Source: Prescottella equi | Lineage (GTDB): Bacteria; Actinomycetota; Actinomycetes; Mycobacteriales; Mycobacteriaceae | Reading direction: 5' to 3' | Length of the DNA stretch: 64,000 nucleotides | Assembly (NCBI RefSeq): GCF_002094305.1 | Contig: NZ_LWTX01000002.1 | Location: forward strand, 372,001 to 436,000 | Shown: positions 25,199 through 35,476 of the stretch, piece by piece | Position numbering within the stretch: position 1 is the stretch's first letter | Layout of the letters: every line of letters starts with the position of its first letter | Notes under the pieces: generated by a model | The model's database searches: none | What the model saw: only the letters and a program-made list of their open reading frames with translations | Told to the model about the DNA's origin: nothing | Made by a program: the position numbers and the translations under genes

Positions 25199-25387
25199 TC
25201 AGGCGTCGTCTGCACCGCCCGGCACCGCTTCACGCGACGCGGTGCGGCGACGGCGCAGCATTCGTCCGGCAACTCCTACGAAGAGAAGCACCACCAGCAC
25301 CAGCAGCACACCGGCGTCGGACACCCGATTCGCCCAGTCCCCATCACGGCGCTCTCGAGTTCCCCCAGTCCGATCATGCTCCGGCAC
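25199..25387 (-). CDS. Small single-pass membrane protein
   Basis: A 62-residue peptide with one transmembrane helix (VLLVLVVLLFVGVAG) flanked by a charged N-terminal part and an Arg-rich stretch (RMLRRRRTASR). It overlaps the end of the GntR gene by 14 bases on the same strand, so it may be its downstream operon partner. Starts at GTG 25387, TTG 25393 or a later GTG are all possible. Function unknown. Confidence 0.4.
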   Translation of the reverse strand: MPEHDRTGGTRERRDGDWANRVSDAGVLLVLVVLLFVGVAGRMLRRRRTASREAVPGGADDA

Positions 25388-26036
25388 CGGCAATCAACAG
25401 GTCGGTCGTCAGCTCGATGTGCCGCCGCAGCTCGTCCACCGCGCGGTCTGCGTCCCGATCAACGGCCGCCGTGGCGATGCGGTCGTGCTCCGCCTCGACG
25501 TCCCGGGCCGCGGATTCGGGGCTGCGCACGCTCCAGCAGCGGTACACCTCCGAGACGTCGCGCAGCGATTCGGCGATGTGCACGAGCCGGGTGTTGGGAC
25601 ACGCCTGCAACAGCGCACCGTGAAAGCCGCTGTGCGCCGCGAGCCACGCCTCCGAGACTCGGCCAAAGGTGTCCAGCGACGCCGTCCGCGACAGCCGGTG
25701 CCGCGCCGCGAGCACCGCAGACTCCCATTCGACGTCGCCGTGCGCGATCGACCGGCGCAGCGCCTCGGTCTCGACGAACACGCGAGTGTCGGTCAGTTCC
25801 AGCAGATCCGGCACCGACACCGGGACGACACGGAACCCCAGTTGCGCCTCCGACACCGCGAGCCCCTGCTCGACCAGCCTCGGCAGTACCTCGCGCAGCA
25901 CCCCGGTGCTGACGTCGTAGCGGGCCTGCAGCTGCCCGAAGGCGAGCTTCTCCCCCGGCGCGAGGACGCCACCGAGGATGTCGGCACGCAGCCGCGCGTG
26001 GATCTCGTCGGCGCGGGTCGCGGTCGCTCTGGCCAT
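25374..26036 (-). CDS. GntR/FCD family transcriptional regulator
   Basis: A 220-residue regulator. The N-terminal winged helix (about residues 10-70) contains LAFGQLQARYDVSTGVLREVL, and the C-terminal all-helical FCD ligand domain (about 80-210) has a His-containing metal/ligand pocket. FCD regulators usually respond to organic acids. ATG at 26036 is chosen because homology begins there. It is divergent from the FAH-family hydrolase, which it probably controls. Confidence 0.85.
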   Translation of the reverse strand: MARATATRADEIHARLRADILGGVLAPGEKLAFGQLQARYDVSTGVLREVLPRLVEQGLAVSEAQLGFRVVPVSVPDLLELTDTRVFVETEALRRSIAHGDVEWESAVLAARHRLSRTASLDTFGRVSEAWLAAHSGFHGALLQACPNTRLVHIAESLRDVSEVYRCWSVRSPESAARDVEAEHDRIATAAVDRDADRAVDELRRHIELTTDLLIAGAGA

Positions 26037-26159
26037 GCCGTCAGTACAGGCTGTTCCGAATCGCGAGTCAAGTTTCGAAATTATGTTGCTTTTCCGATAT
26101 TTCTCGGGTCTACTGGGCCTCACCTCCGCCAGCACTCACCGACAGACAGGAACGCCGTC
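26037..26159. promoter_or_regulatory. Divergent regulatory region, GntR gene and FAH hydrolase gene
   Basis: This 123-base gap is clearly AT-rich compared with its surroundings and contains the perfect palindrome TTTCGAAA (26073-26080) and further AT runs. It should hold both divergent promoters and the GntR operator; I cannot place -35 and -10 boxes with confidence. Confidence 0.5.
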
Positions 26160-27005
26160 ATGCGCGTGGCCAATCTCTCCGGACGAACCGTCCTGATCGA
26201 CGGCGACCGAGCCCTCGACGTCCACACCGCGAGCTCCGGCCGCTTCGGCCCCGACCCAGCGGCGGTCTACGCGGACTGGCCGGCCTTCGCCGAGTGGGCG
26301 CGGACACTCACCGGCACAGACGGGGAACCGTTCGATCGCCGCGAACTCGGCGCCCCGTCCCCCGCGCCCAGCCAGGTGTTCGCGATCGGCCTCAACTACC
26401 GCGACCACGCGGCCGAGACCGGACTGGACGCACCCGACGCACCGCCGACGTTCACCAAGTTCGCGAGCTGCCTCACCGGCCCCGAGACCGACCTGGTGCT
26501 GCCCACCGACACCGTCGACTGGGAAGTGGAGCTGGTGGCGGTCATCGGCCGGGAGGCCACCGACGTCCCAGCCGCCGACGCATGGTCGTACGTCGCGGGA
26601 CTGACCGTCGGACAGGACTTCTCGGAGCGGACGTCGCAGATGGCCGGGCCGGCGCCGCAGTTCTCGCTGGCCAAGTCGTTTCCCGGCTTCGGCGCGACCG
26701 GGCCGTGGCTGGTGACGCCCGACGAGTTCGCCGACCGGGACGACCTCACGATCGCGTGCGAGATCGACGGCGAGACGGTGCAGTCCGGCCGCACCGGACA
26801 GATGATGTTCCCCGTCGCCGACCTGATCGCCCACCTGTCGGCGGTGTGCATGTTGCGCCCGGGCGACCTGATCTTCACCGGCACCCCGGCCGGCGTCGGG
26901 GTCGGCCGCAGCCCGCAGCGGTTCCTGGTTCCCGGCAACGTCGTGACCAGCAGCATCGAGGGCATCGGTTCGCTGGTCCAGCGCTGCGTGGCCGGAGCGA
27001 AGTAG
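26160..27005 (+). CDS. Fumarylacetoacetate hydrolase family protein
   Basis: A 281-residue FAH-fold enzyme. It has AIGLNYRDHAAETG, the metal-site stretch VDWEVELVAVIGRE (acidic ligands), the GQDFSERTSQ block and the IFTGTPAGVGVG signature near the C-terminus. Members hydrolyse C-C bonds of diketo acids or act as hydratases or decarboxylases in aromatic catabolism. The exact substrate is unknown. Divergent from a GntR/FCD regulator that probably senses the substrate. Confidence 0.87.
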   Translation: MRVANLSGRTVLIDGDRALDVHTASSGRFGPDPAAVYADWPAFAEWARTLTGTDGEPFDRRELGAPSPAPSQVFAIGLNYRDHAAETGLDAPDAPPTFTKFASCLTGPETDLVLPTDTVDWEVELVAVIGREATDVPAADAWSYVAGLTVGQDFSERTSQMAGPAPQFSLAKSFPGFGATGPWLVTPDEFADRDDLTIACEIDGETVQSGRTGQMMFPVADLIAHLSAVCMLRPGDLIFTGTPAGVGVGRSPQRFLVPGNVVTSSIEGIGSLVQRCVAGAK

Positions 27006-27040
27006 GCGATTCACCGGAATCTCGGCGGGACCGCGACTTA

Positions 27041-27068
27041 GTGAACAGCATTCACAATGAACTAGCAT
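27041..27068 (+). promoter_or_regulatory. Candidate leaderless promoter and operator of the MarR gene
   Basis: TAGCAT at 27063-27068 is a good -10 box exactly 7 bases before the GTG at 27076, predicting a leaderless mRNA. Just upstream, GTGAA-CAGCA-TTCAC (27041-27055) is an inverted repeat where a MarR dimer could bind. Confidence 0.5.
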
Positions 27069-27075
27069 CACCGCC

Positions 27076-27537
27076 GTGTCCGACAACTCCGACCGCCACG
27101 ACGCCCGCGACGCGCTCGGCCGCGCGTACGTCCTCGTGGAGAACCTGTCGGCGTCGCTGCAGTCGGGCACCCGCGATGTCGGACTGACCACTGCGCGGAC
27201 CCGTGCGCTGCTGTGCGTCCTCGAGAATCCGCCCATGACGCAGCGCGACCTCGCGAAGGCGCTGCGGTGCAGCACCCGCCAGGTCACCGCGCTGGTCGAT
27301 GCGCTCGAGAAGTCCGGACACCTGCGCCGGGATCCGCATCCCACCGATCGGCGCGCCCACATCGTCGCGCTCACCGAGCGCGGCCACCACGACGCCGACC
27401 GGGTCCGGCACCTGCGGGCCAGTACCGCGCAGCAGCTGTTCGACGGCGTCGATCCGCACGATCTCGACGCCTTCGTCCGGGTCGCCGACACCGTCATCGC
27501 ACGCGCCGACCGCGTCCGCCCCCGGCCGGAGGAGTGA
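27076..27537 (+). CDS. MarR family transcriptional regulator
   Basis: A 153-residue winged-helix protein with the recognition region [28 protein letters not shown] and the wing [18 protein letters not shown]. It probably autoregulates through the repeat in front of its GTG. It lies 44 bases upstream of prrA on the same strand. Whether the two are co-transcribed is unclear, and the inducer is unknown. Confidence 0.85.
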   Translation: MSDNSDRHDARDALGRAYVLVENLSASLQSGTRDVGLTTARTRALLCVLENPPMTQRDLAKALRCSTRQVTALVDALEKSGHLRRDPHPTDRRAHIVALTERGHHDADRVRHLRASTAQQLFDGVDPHDLDAFVRVADTVIARADRVRPRPEE

Positions 27538-27581
27538 CGAAGATGAGGGGAAATGCCGCAGTCGGCGGGCACAATGCTCAG

Positions 27582-28277
27582 GTGACCGCCACCGTACTGG
27601 TCGTGGACGACGACCCGGACGTGCTCGCCTCGCTCGAGCGTGGGCTCCGTCTGTCCGGCTTCACGGTCCTCACCGCGTCGGACGGGGCGGTGGCGTTGAG
27701 GGTAGTCGCGGACGCGGCGCCCGACGCCGTCGTGCTCGACATGAACATGCCTGTCCTCGACGGGACCGGCGTGGTCACCGCGCTGCGCAGGGCGGGCAAC
27801 GAGGTGCCGATCTGCGTGCTCAGTGCCCGCAGTTCGGTCGACGATCGCATCGCCGGGCTCGAGTCCGGCGCGGACGACTACCTCGTCAAACCGTTCGTGC
27901 TCGCCGAACTGGTCGCCCGGATCCGCGCGATGCTGCGCCGCCGCTCGGTCGTCGTCGCGGCGACGGACACCGATCCCCCGATCGTCGTCGGCCCGCTGGC
28001 GGTGGATCTCGCGGGCCGCCGTGTCTGGCTCGGCGACACCGAGATCACCCTCACCAAGAGGGAATTCGAGCTCACGGAGGTGCTGGCCCGCAACGCCGGG
28101 GTGGTACTGAGCCGCGAACGACTGCTGGATCTGGTGTGGGGCTACGACTTCGTCGCCGACACCAACGTGGTGGACGTGTTCGTCGGCTACCTGCGCCGCA
28201 AGTTCGAGATCGACGGCACCCCACGGCTCGTGCACACCGTGCGCGGCGTGGGCTTCGTGTTGCGGGAACCGACATGA
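27582..28277 (+). CDS. prrA: Two-component response regulator PrrA
   Basis: A 231-residue OmpR-type regulator with a receiver domain (phospho-acceptor Asp53 in [12 protein letters not shown]; Lys103 in LVKPF) and a winged-helix output domain ([15 protein letters not shown]...[16 protein letters not shown]). Long stretches such as [26 protein letters not shown] and VWGYDF match mycobacterial PrrA from memory. GTG at 27582 is chosen; an in-frame ATG at 27543 would add 13 residues. It overlaps prrB as ATGA. PrrA regulates respiration and nitrogen/stress genes in mycobacteria. Confidence 0.92.
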   Translation: MTATVLVVDDDPDVLASLERGLRLSGFTVLTASDGAVALRVVADAAPDAVVLDMNMPVLDGTGVVTALRRAGNEVPICVLSARSSVDDRIAGLESGADDYLVKPFVLAELVARIRAMLRRRSVVVAATDTDPPIVVGPLAVDLAGRRVWLGDTEITLTKREFELTEVLARNAGVVLSRERLLDLVWGYDFVADTNVVDVFVGYLRRKFEIDGTPRLVHTVRGVGFVLREPT

Positions 28278-29578
28278 GACCGCAGTCGCTGCGGGCACGC
28301 GTCGCCGCCGCCACCGCACTGGGCGCGACGATCGTCGTCGCCGCGGTCGGCGTGTACCTGGCCCTCGCGATCGCCCGCAACAATCTGCAGCAGCTCGATC
28401 GGCGGCTCGAGACCGCGTCGCGGGTGCTCGTCGTCAATGCCGGTGCCGCAGCGCCGTTCCTGAACGTCCTCGGTGACGGCGGGGCGTTCGCGGTGACGAT
28501 CCGGGCGGGCGAGAAGGTCGTGTCGAGCACGTCCAGCCGGCTGCCCGAGCTCGATCCCGGATCGCACACCGTCGACGTCGCCGGGACCCCGTTCCGCACC
28601 TTCACCGCCCCGCTGGGTCCCGACTCCACGACCCTCCTGACGGTGGCGGTCCCGCTCGCCGAGGCGAAGGATCCCACCACCGACCAGCAGCAGCAGGTCG
28701 CACTGGTGGGTGTGGGCGCGATCGTCGCCGCCACCGGGCTCGGCTGGCTCTTCGGTGGCCGCGCCGTCCGCCCGCTGGTCGAACTCACCCAGCGCGTCGG
28801 CCGCCGCGACCGCGACCTCGCCACCGCGGCGTCCGGGGTCCGCGAGGCCGACGAGCTCGCCGCCGCGGCCGGCGCCATGCTGCAGGACGTCTCCGACGCG
28901 CAGGAACGCACCGCGGCCGCGCTCGACACCGCCCGCGACTTCGCGGCCGCGTCCGCGCACGAGCTACGGACCCCGCTCACCGCCATGCGCACCGACCTCG
29001 AGGTACTCACCACCCTCGACCTGTCCGACGAACAGCGCGCCGAGATCCTCGCCGACCTCGCGCGGACACAGGGCCGGCTCGAGGCCACGCTCACCGCGCT
29101 GGAACGGCTCGCGTCGGGTGAACTGTCCAGCGAGAAGGACCACGTCGACCTCGACCTGACGGAACTGTGCGACCTCGCCGCCGAGGACGCGCAGCGGCTG
29201 CGTCCGGATCTCACGGTCACCGTCGACGCGCCACCCGGGCTGGTCGTGCGCGGCCTGCCGGTGGGACTGCGGCTGTCGATCGACAATGCGATCAGCAATG
29301 CCGTCCGGCACGGCGGCGCACGGCACGTGTCGATCGGTGCGCACCGCGACGACGACGGCACCGTCACGGTCACCGTCGACGACGACGGCACCGGCATCCC
29401 GCACGAGGAGAGGGCCGAGGTGTTCGAGCGCTTCCGGCGCGGCAGCAGCGCCGCCAAGGGCGGCTCCGGGCTCGGGCTGGCGCTCGTGGCGCAGCAGGCC
29501 GGTCTGCACGGCGGCACGGCACACCTCGCGGACAGCCCCCTCGGCGGCGCGCGACTGGTGGTGACCCTTGAAAGTTGA
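28274..29578 (+). CDS. prrB: Sensor histidine kinase PrrB
   Basis: A 434-residue membrane sensor kinase. There are two transmembrane helices (about 10-34 and 142-161) around a roughly 105-residue extracytosolic domain, then HAMP. The dimerisation box contains His229 in [15 protein letters not shown], and the ATPase domain has [19 protein letters not shown] and GSGLGLALV. It phosphorylates PrrA. The start overlaps the prrA stop (ATGA), and the end overlaps the next gene by 11 bases, so the three are translated together. Confidence 0.92.
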   Translation: MRPQSLRARVAAATALGATIVVAAVGVYLALAIARNNLQQLDRRLETASRVLVVNAGAAAPFLNVLGDGGAFAVTIRAGEKVVSSTSSRLPELDPGSHTVDVAGTPFRTFTAPLGPDSTTLLTVAVPLAEAKDPTTDQQQQVALVGVGAIVAATGLGWLFGGRAVRPLVELTQRVGRRDRDLATAASGVREADELAAAAGAMLQDVSDAQERTAAALDTARDFAAASAHELRTPLTAMRTDLEVLTTLDLSDEQRAEILADLARTQGRLEATLTALERLASGELSSEKDHVDLDLTELCDLAAEDAQRLRPDLTVTVDAPPGLVVRGLPVGLRLSIDNAISNAVRHGGARHVSIGAHRDDDGTVTVTVDDDGTGIPHEERAEVFERFRRGSSAAKGGSGLGLALVAQQAGLHGGTAHLADSPLGGARLVVTLES

Positions 29579-31958
29579 CGGACGCGAAATCCCGGTCAGC
29601 GGCAGCCTGCTGCCGCCACTGATCCGGCGCACCAGCGACATCCTGCGGGTCGTCTTCGCACTGGTCCTGCTCGGCGCCGTGATCGCCGGCTCGGTGATCA
29701 CCCGCAGCGAGTGGGACGCCCTCGAGACGTCGGTGTCCGACATCGTCGGCATCCTCTCGCCAGGGGTGTCCGACACGGTCTACCTGCTGTACGGCGTCGC
29801 GATCCTGGCGCTGCCGTTCGCGATCCTGATCCAGCTGATCGTGGGCCGCCGCTGGAAGCTGCTCGCCGGCTACGCGGCCGCGGGACTCATCGCGGGAGTG
29901 GCGCTCTCGTTCACCGGGTCTGGGCTGGCGGCCCCGCGCTGGCACCTCGACGTCTCGGACCGCCTCAACACGTTCCTGTCGCAGTTCCTCGACGACCCCC
30001 GCTGGATCGCCATGCTCGCCGCCGTCCTGACCGTCTCGGGGCCGTGGCTGCCCAAACGCTGGCGGCGCGTGTGGTGGGCGCTGCTGCTGTTGTTCGCACC
30101 GATCCATCTGGTCGTCAGCTCGATCGTCCCGGCCCGCTCGATGCTCGGCCTGGCCGTGGGCTACCTCGTCGGCGCGATCATCGTGCTCGTCGTGGGCACC
30201 CCCGCGCTGGAGGTCCCGCTCGAGTCGGCGGTCGAGGCGCTGCAGCGTCTGGGACACCGGGTGACCGCGTTCCGCGTCATCACCACCGCCGGCAGCGGGC
30301 CGCTGATCCTCGGCGCGTCTCGCGACGGCGAACCCGAGATGATCGTCGAACTGTACGGGCAGAACCAGCGCAGCAGCGGAGCGATCCGGCAGGTGTCGAA
30401 GTGGCTGACGCTGCGCAGCAGCGAGAGCGCCCCCGCGCACGCGTCGCTGGCGCGGGCCGTCGAGCACCGGGCACTCATGGGGATCGCCGTGGCCGATCTG
30501 GGACTCGCGGCGTCGAAGCCGATGGCCGTCACCGCCCTCGACCGCGGGTGGCAGCTCTATGCCCGGCCGCTCTCCCACGGCGCCCCGGTCGCGACGCTCC
30601 GGACCGACAACCCCCACCCTCGCGACACCCTGCTCGAGATGCTGTGGGCCTCGCTCGGCGAACTGCACGCCCGCCAGATCACGCACGGCGACCTGCGCGC
30701 GTCCGAGATCCGGATCGACGACGGCCAGGCCATGTTCGACGGCTTCACGTACGCCGAACTGGGGTCGTCGGAGGCACAGATACAGTCCGACACCGCGCAA
30801 CTGCTCCTGACGACCGCGACGCTGTTCGGGGTGGAGCCGGCCGTCCGTGCCGCGCTCGCCGCGCGCGGCCGCGACCGGATCCTCGCCGCGTCGGGCCGGC
30901 TCACGAAGTCCGCGATGCCGTCACGGCTGCGCAAGCAGGCGCCCGACTCGTCCGCGCTGCTCGGCGCGATCCGGGACGAGGTGAGCAACCAGACCGACAT
31001 CGAGAAGATCGCCCCAGAACAGGTCACCCGCTTCACCCGGAACCAGATCATCCAGCTGGTGCTGCTGATCGGCCTGGTCTACGTGGCCTACCCGTTCATC
31101 AGCCAGGTACCGACGTTCCTCACGGAACTGAAGACCGCGAACTGGTGGTGGGCACTGGCCGGACTGGTCGTCTCGGCCCTCACCTACGTCGGCGCCGCGG
31201 CCGCCCTGTGGGCGTGCGCCTCCGAGCTGGTGCGCTACCGGCACCTGCTGATCATGCAGATCGCCAACACGTTCGCCACCACCACCACCCCGGCCGGCGT
31301 CGGTGGCCTTGCGCTGAGCGTGCGGTTCCTGCAGAAGGGCGGCCTCGGCACCGTCCGGGCGACGGCCGCGGTGGCCCTGCAACAGACCGTGCAGGTGGTC
31401 ACCCACGTGGCGCTGCTGATCTTCTTCAGCGTCGCCGCCGGGCGGGACGCCGATCTGTCGCACTTCGTCCCCAAGGGCACGACCCTCTACCTCATCGCGG
31501 GCATCGCGTTGGGTGCGATCGGCACCTTCACGTTCATCCCCAAGGCGCGGCGCTGGCTGCGCAACGAGGTCCGGCCACAGCTGACGGAGGTGCTCGGATC
31601 CCTGACGCAACTGGCCCGCAATCCGGGCCGCTTCATGCTGATCGTCCTCGGCAGCGCGGGCACCACCCTCGGGGCCGCACTGGCGTTGTGGGCCAGCGTC
31701 GAGGCGTTCGGCGGCGGCACCACGTTCGTCACGGTCACGATCGTCACGATGATCGGCGGCACCCTGGCGTCGGCCGCGCCCACCCCCGGCGGTGTGGGCG
31801 CGGTGGAGGCCGCCCTCATCGGTGGCCTGACCGCCTTCGGGCTGCCCGTGGGCATCGCGGTACCGTCAGTGCTGCTGTACCGCGTCCTGACCTGCTGGCT
31901 GCCGGTGTTCTGCGGCTGGCCGACATTGCGCTGGTTGCAGAAAAACGACATGGTCTGA
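29568..31958 (+). CDS. Large membrane protein: kinase-like domain plus MprF-type flippase domain
   Basis: A 796-residue protein in three parts. An N-terminal membrane region (about 22-210, six helices) comes first. Then a cytosolic domain (about 225-480) resembles RIO/aminoglycoside-kinase folds, with HGDL at 373-376 and Asp391 in FDGF, a permuted DFG. The C-terminal membrane domain (about 495-796) is of the lysylphosphatidylglycerol-synthase/UPF0104 flippase type (NTFATTTTPAGVGGLALSVRFL, SAAPTPGGVGAVEAAL). It may flip or sense a lipid under control of a nucleotide-binding domain. TTG at 29568 overlaps prrB by 11 bases. The catalytic status of the kinase-like part is uncertain. Confidence 0.75.
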   Translation: MKVDGREIPVSGSLLPPLIRRTSDILRVVFALVLLGAVIAGSVITRSEWDALETSVSDIVGILSPGVSDTVYLLYGVAILALPFAILIQLIVGRRWKLLAGYAAAGLIAGVALSFTGSGLAAPRWHLDVSDRLNTFLSQFLDDPRWIAMLAAVLTVSGPWLPKRWRRVWWALLLLFAPIHLVVSSIVPARSMLGLAVGYLVGAIIVLVVGTPALEVPLESAVEALQRLGHRVTAFRVITTAGSGPLILGASRDGEPEMIVELYGQNQRSSGAIRQVSKWLTLRSSESAPAHASLARAVEHRALMGIAVADLGLAASKPMAVTALDRGWQLYARPLSHGAPVATLRTDNPHPRDTLLEMLWASLGELHARQITHGDLRASEIRIDDGQAMFDGFTYAELGSSEAQIQSDTAQLLLTTATLFGVEPAVRAALAARGRDRILAASGRLTKSAMPSRLRKQAPDSSALLGAIRDEVSNQTDIEKIAPEQVTRFTRNQIIQLVLLIGLVYVAYPFISQVPTFLTELKTANWWWALAGLVVSALTYVGAAAALWACASELVRYRHLLIMQIANTFATTTTPAGVGGLALSVRFLQKGGLGTVRATAAVALQQTVQVVTHVALLIFFSVAAGRDADLSHFVPKGTTLYLIAGIALGAIGTFTFIPKARRWLRNEVRPQLTEVLGSLTQLARNPGRFMLIVLGSAGTTLGAALALWASVEAFGGGTTFVTVTIVTMIGGTLASAAPTPGGVGAVEAALIGGLTAFGLPVGIAVPSVLLYRVLTCWLPVFCGWPTLRWLQKNDMV

Positions 31959-32110
31959 CGGTTTGTGACCGATAATTCTGGAACGCCGGAAGAATTTTGC
32001 GGCAACCAGTAGCAAATCGAGACGTAGTCCCGATAGCGAAAGTGATATACACCTGTTCAGAACCGCGGAGCTGATCCTTGCTCCCGGCCGACCACCGAAG
32101 CGGAGAAAGC

Positions 32111-33193
32111 ATGCGCGTAACCCAGAAGTCCCGCCGGCTCAAAGCACTGATCGGCGCCACGACTGCGGCGGTCGCCGCACTGCCCGTCTTCGTCGGAGCC
32201 GGGGTCGCCTCCGCCTCGACGCCCGGCGCGACCGACGCCGCCAACGTCCAGGCTTCGGCCCGCGCGAACGGTGGCACCAAGCTCGTGTCGGCCACGTCGA
32301 CCGGCTCCAACAAGCTCCGCCTGGTGGTCCGCTCCGAGTCGATGAACCGCGACATCCCGCTCGACGTCATCCGCCCGGCCGACACGTCCAAGGCCGCCCC
32401 CACGCTGTACCTGCTCAACGGCGCAGGCGGCGGCGAGGACTCGGCGTCGTGGCAGAAGCAGGCCGACATCGGCACCTTCTTCGAGGGTAAGCACGTCAAC
32501 GTGGTCACCCCGATGCAGGGCGCGTTCACCTACTACACCGACTGGCAGAAGGCCGACGACGCCCTGCACGGTGTCAACAAGTGGGAGACGTTCCTCACGC
32601 AGGAACTACCGCCGGTCATCGACTCCGCGCTCGGCACCACCAAGGTCAACAGCCTTGCCGGCATCTCGACGTCGGGCACCTCGGTGTTCAACCTCGCGCT
32701 CAAGGATCCGCAGCTGTACAAGGCGGTCGGCGCCTACAGCGGTTGCGCGGACACCGTGACTCCGATGGGCCAGACCTACATCCAGATCGTCATCGCGGCC
32801 CGCGGCAGCGCCGAGGTCGAGAACATGTGGGGCCCGGTCGGCAGCCCCGACTGGCAGGCCCACGACCCGATCTACAACATCGGCAAGCTCAAGGGCGGCC
32901 CGAAGCTGTACGTCGCCAACGCGTCCGGTCTGCCGGGCCCGCACGACACCCTCGAAAGCCAGGGCATCAACGGTAACGTCTCGACGCTGGCCAACCAGAT
33001 CATCGTCGGCGGCATCATCGAGGCGGCCACCAACGAGTGCACCCACCGTCTGTTCGACGCCGTCAACTTCAACGGCATGGGCGACCAGGCGCACTTCGAC
33101 TTCAAGCCGGCCGGCACCCACTCGTGGGGCTACTGGCGTGACGACCTGGCCAACTCGTGGCCGATGCTGGCCGAGTCCATGGGCACCGCGTAA
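32111..33193 (+). CDS. Secreted mycolyltransferase (antigen 85/esterase D family)
   Basis: A 360-residue alpha/beta hydrolase with a signal peptide (cleavage near ASA at about 34-36). The nucleophile motif is GISTSG (Ser186), in place of the GLSMAG of antigen 85. LLNGAGGGEDSASW and the late HSWGYWRDDL, with the probable catalytic His, follow the family. Such enzymes attach mycolic acids to trehalose and arabinogalactan in the outer membrane, so the organism makes mycolates. It has its own upstream region of 152 bases and a strong terminator. Confidence 0.87.
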   Translation: MRVTQKSRRLKALIGATTAAVAALPVFVGAGVASASTPGATDAANVQASARANGGTKLVSATSTGSNKLRLVVRSESMNRDIPLDVIRPADTSKAAPTLYLLNGAGGGEDSASWQKQADIGTFFEGKHVNVVTPMQGAFTYYTDWQKADDALHGVNKWETFLTQELPPVIDSALGTTKVNSLAGISTSGTSVFNLALKDPQLYKAVGAYSGCADTVTPMGQTYIQIVIAARGSAEVENMWGPVGSPDWQAHDPIYNIGKLKGGPKLYVANASGLPGPHDTLESQGINGNVSTLANQIIVGGIIEAATNECTHRLFDAVNFNGMGDQAHFDFKPAGTHSWGYWRDDLANSWPMLAESMGTA

Positions 33194-33226
33194 CAGCCCT
33201 CAGGGTCGAGCAGGAACATACTGACG

Positions 33227-33260
33227 AAAAGGCGCCCCGACTTCGGTCGGGGCGCCTTTT
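33227..33260 (+). terminator. Intrinsic terminator of the mycolyltransferase gene
   Basis: AAAAGGCGCCCCGAC at 33227-33241 pairs perfectly with GTCGGGGCGCCTTTT at 33246-33260 around a TTCG tetraloop. The T run makes it a classical forward terminator 34 bases past the stop. Confidence 0.92.
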
Positions 33261-33301
33261 CTCGTCGCCGGTCCGGCGCTCCTGACCGGACTTCGGAGAC
33301 G

Positions 33302-33340
33302 ACTCGGGCCCCACACCGGTGAACGGTGTGGGGCCCGAGT
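33302..33340 (-). terminator. Hairpin terminator of the FKBP gene
   Basis: ACTCGGGCCCCACACCG at 33302-33318 pairs perfectly with CGGTGTGGGGCCCGAGT at 33324-33340 around GTGAA. It lies 18 bases after the reverse-strand FKBP stop (at 33358), back to back with the forward terminator. Confidence 0.82.
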
Positions 33341-33357
33341 TCTGTTGCTCTACAGGA

Positions 33358-34083
33358 CTACTGGGTGCCCAGCAGGTCGATGACGAACACCAGCGTCTTG
33401 CCCGACAGCTGATGGCCGCCACCGGCGGGACCGTATGCGAGCTCCGGAGGAACCGTGAGCTTGCGGCGGCCGCCGACCTTCATGCCGGGGATGCCTTCCT
33501 GCCAGCCCGGGATCAACCGGTTGAGAGGGAAGGCGACCGACTCGCCACGCAGGAACGACGAGTCGAACACCTCGTTGGAGTCGTACTCGACACCGTGGTA
33601 GTGCACGTCCACGACACCGCCCGGCTGAGCCTCCGCGCCGTCGCCGATCGTGATGTCCTCGATCACCAGCTCGGCCGGCGCCGGGCCCTCGGCGGGCTCG
33701 ATGACCGGCGGCTTCGGCGGCACGACGACGTCGAGCAGGTCGATGACGAACACGAGGGTCTTGCCGGACAGCTGGTGACCGCTGCCTGCCGGACCGTACG
33801 CAAGCTCCGGCGGGATGGTCAGCTGACGCCGGCCGCCCACCTTCATGCCCGGGATGCCTTCCTGCCAGCCTGCGATGAGGCCCTGGAGCGGGAAGGTGAT
33901 GGACTCGCCGCGGCCCCACGAGGAGTCGAACTCCTCGCCGGAGTCGAACTCGACGCCGACGTAGTGGACCTCGACCTTCGCGCCGGGGGTGGCCTCGGGG
34001 CCGTCACCGACGACGATGTCCTTGATGACGAGTTCGGTGGGCGCGGGGCCTTCCTGGAACTCGATCTCGGGCTTGGTGCTCAT
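33358..34083 (-). CDS. Two-domain FKBP-type peptidyl-prolyl isomerase
   Basis: A 241-residue cytosolic protein made of two complete FKBP domains in tandem (about 12-115 and 134-240) joined by a Pro-rich linker (VVPPKPPVIEPAEGP). Each has VEVHYVGV or VDVHYHGV, FDSS, a GWQEGIPGMKVGGRR block, PPELAYGPAG and HQLSGKTLVFVIDLL. The two copies are nearly identical in these blocks, pointing to duplication inside the gene. Most actinobacterial cytosolic FKBPs have one domain. It is 37 bases downstream of gltA on the same strand, so it may be co-transcribed. Confidence 0.9.
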   Translation of the reverse strand: MSTKPEIEFQEGPAPTELVIKDIVVGDGPEATPGAKVEVHYVGVEFDSGEEFDSSWGRGESITFPLQGLIAGWQEGIPGMKVGGRRQLTIPPELAYGPAGSGHQLSGKTLVFVIDLLDVVVPPKPPVIEPAEGPAPAELVIEDITIGDGAEAQPGGVVDVHYHGVEYDSNEVFDSSFLRGESVAFPLNRLIPGWQEGIPGMKVGGRRKLTVPPELAYGPAGGGHQLSGKTLVFVIDLLGTQ

Positions 34084-34120
34084 GATGGTGTCCGATCAGT
34101 AGTAGTCGGGCAGAAACAGA

Positions 34121-35419
<1,299 letters not shown>

Positions 35420-35476
35420 GGAAGGATCCCTCTCAAACTCAGACCAGTGAGTAACTTCGTAACATTCAAGTAGAAA

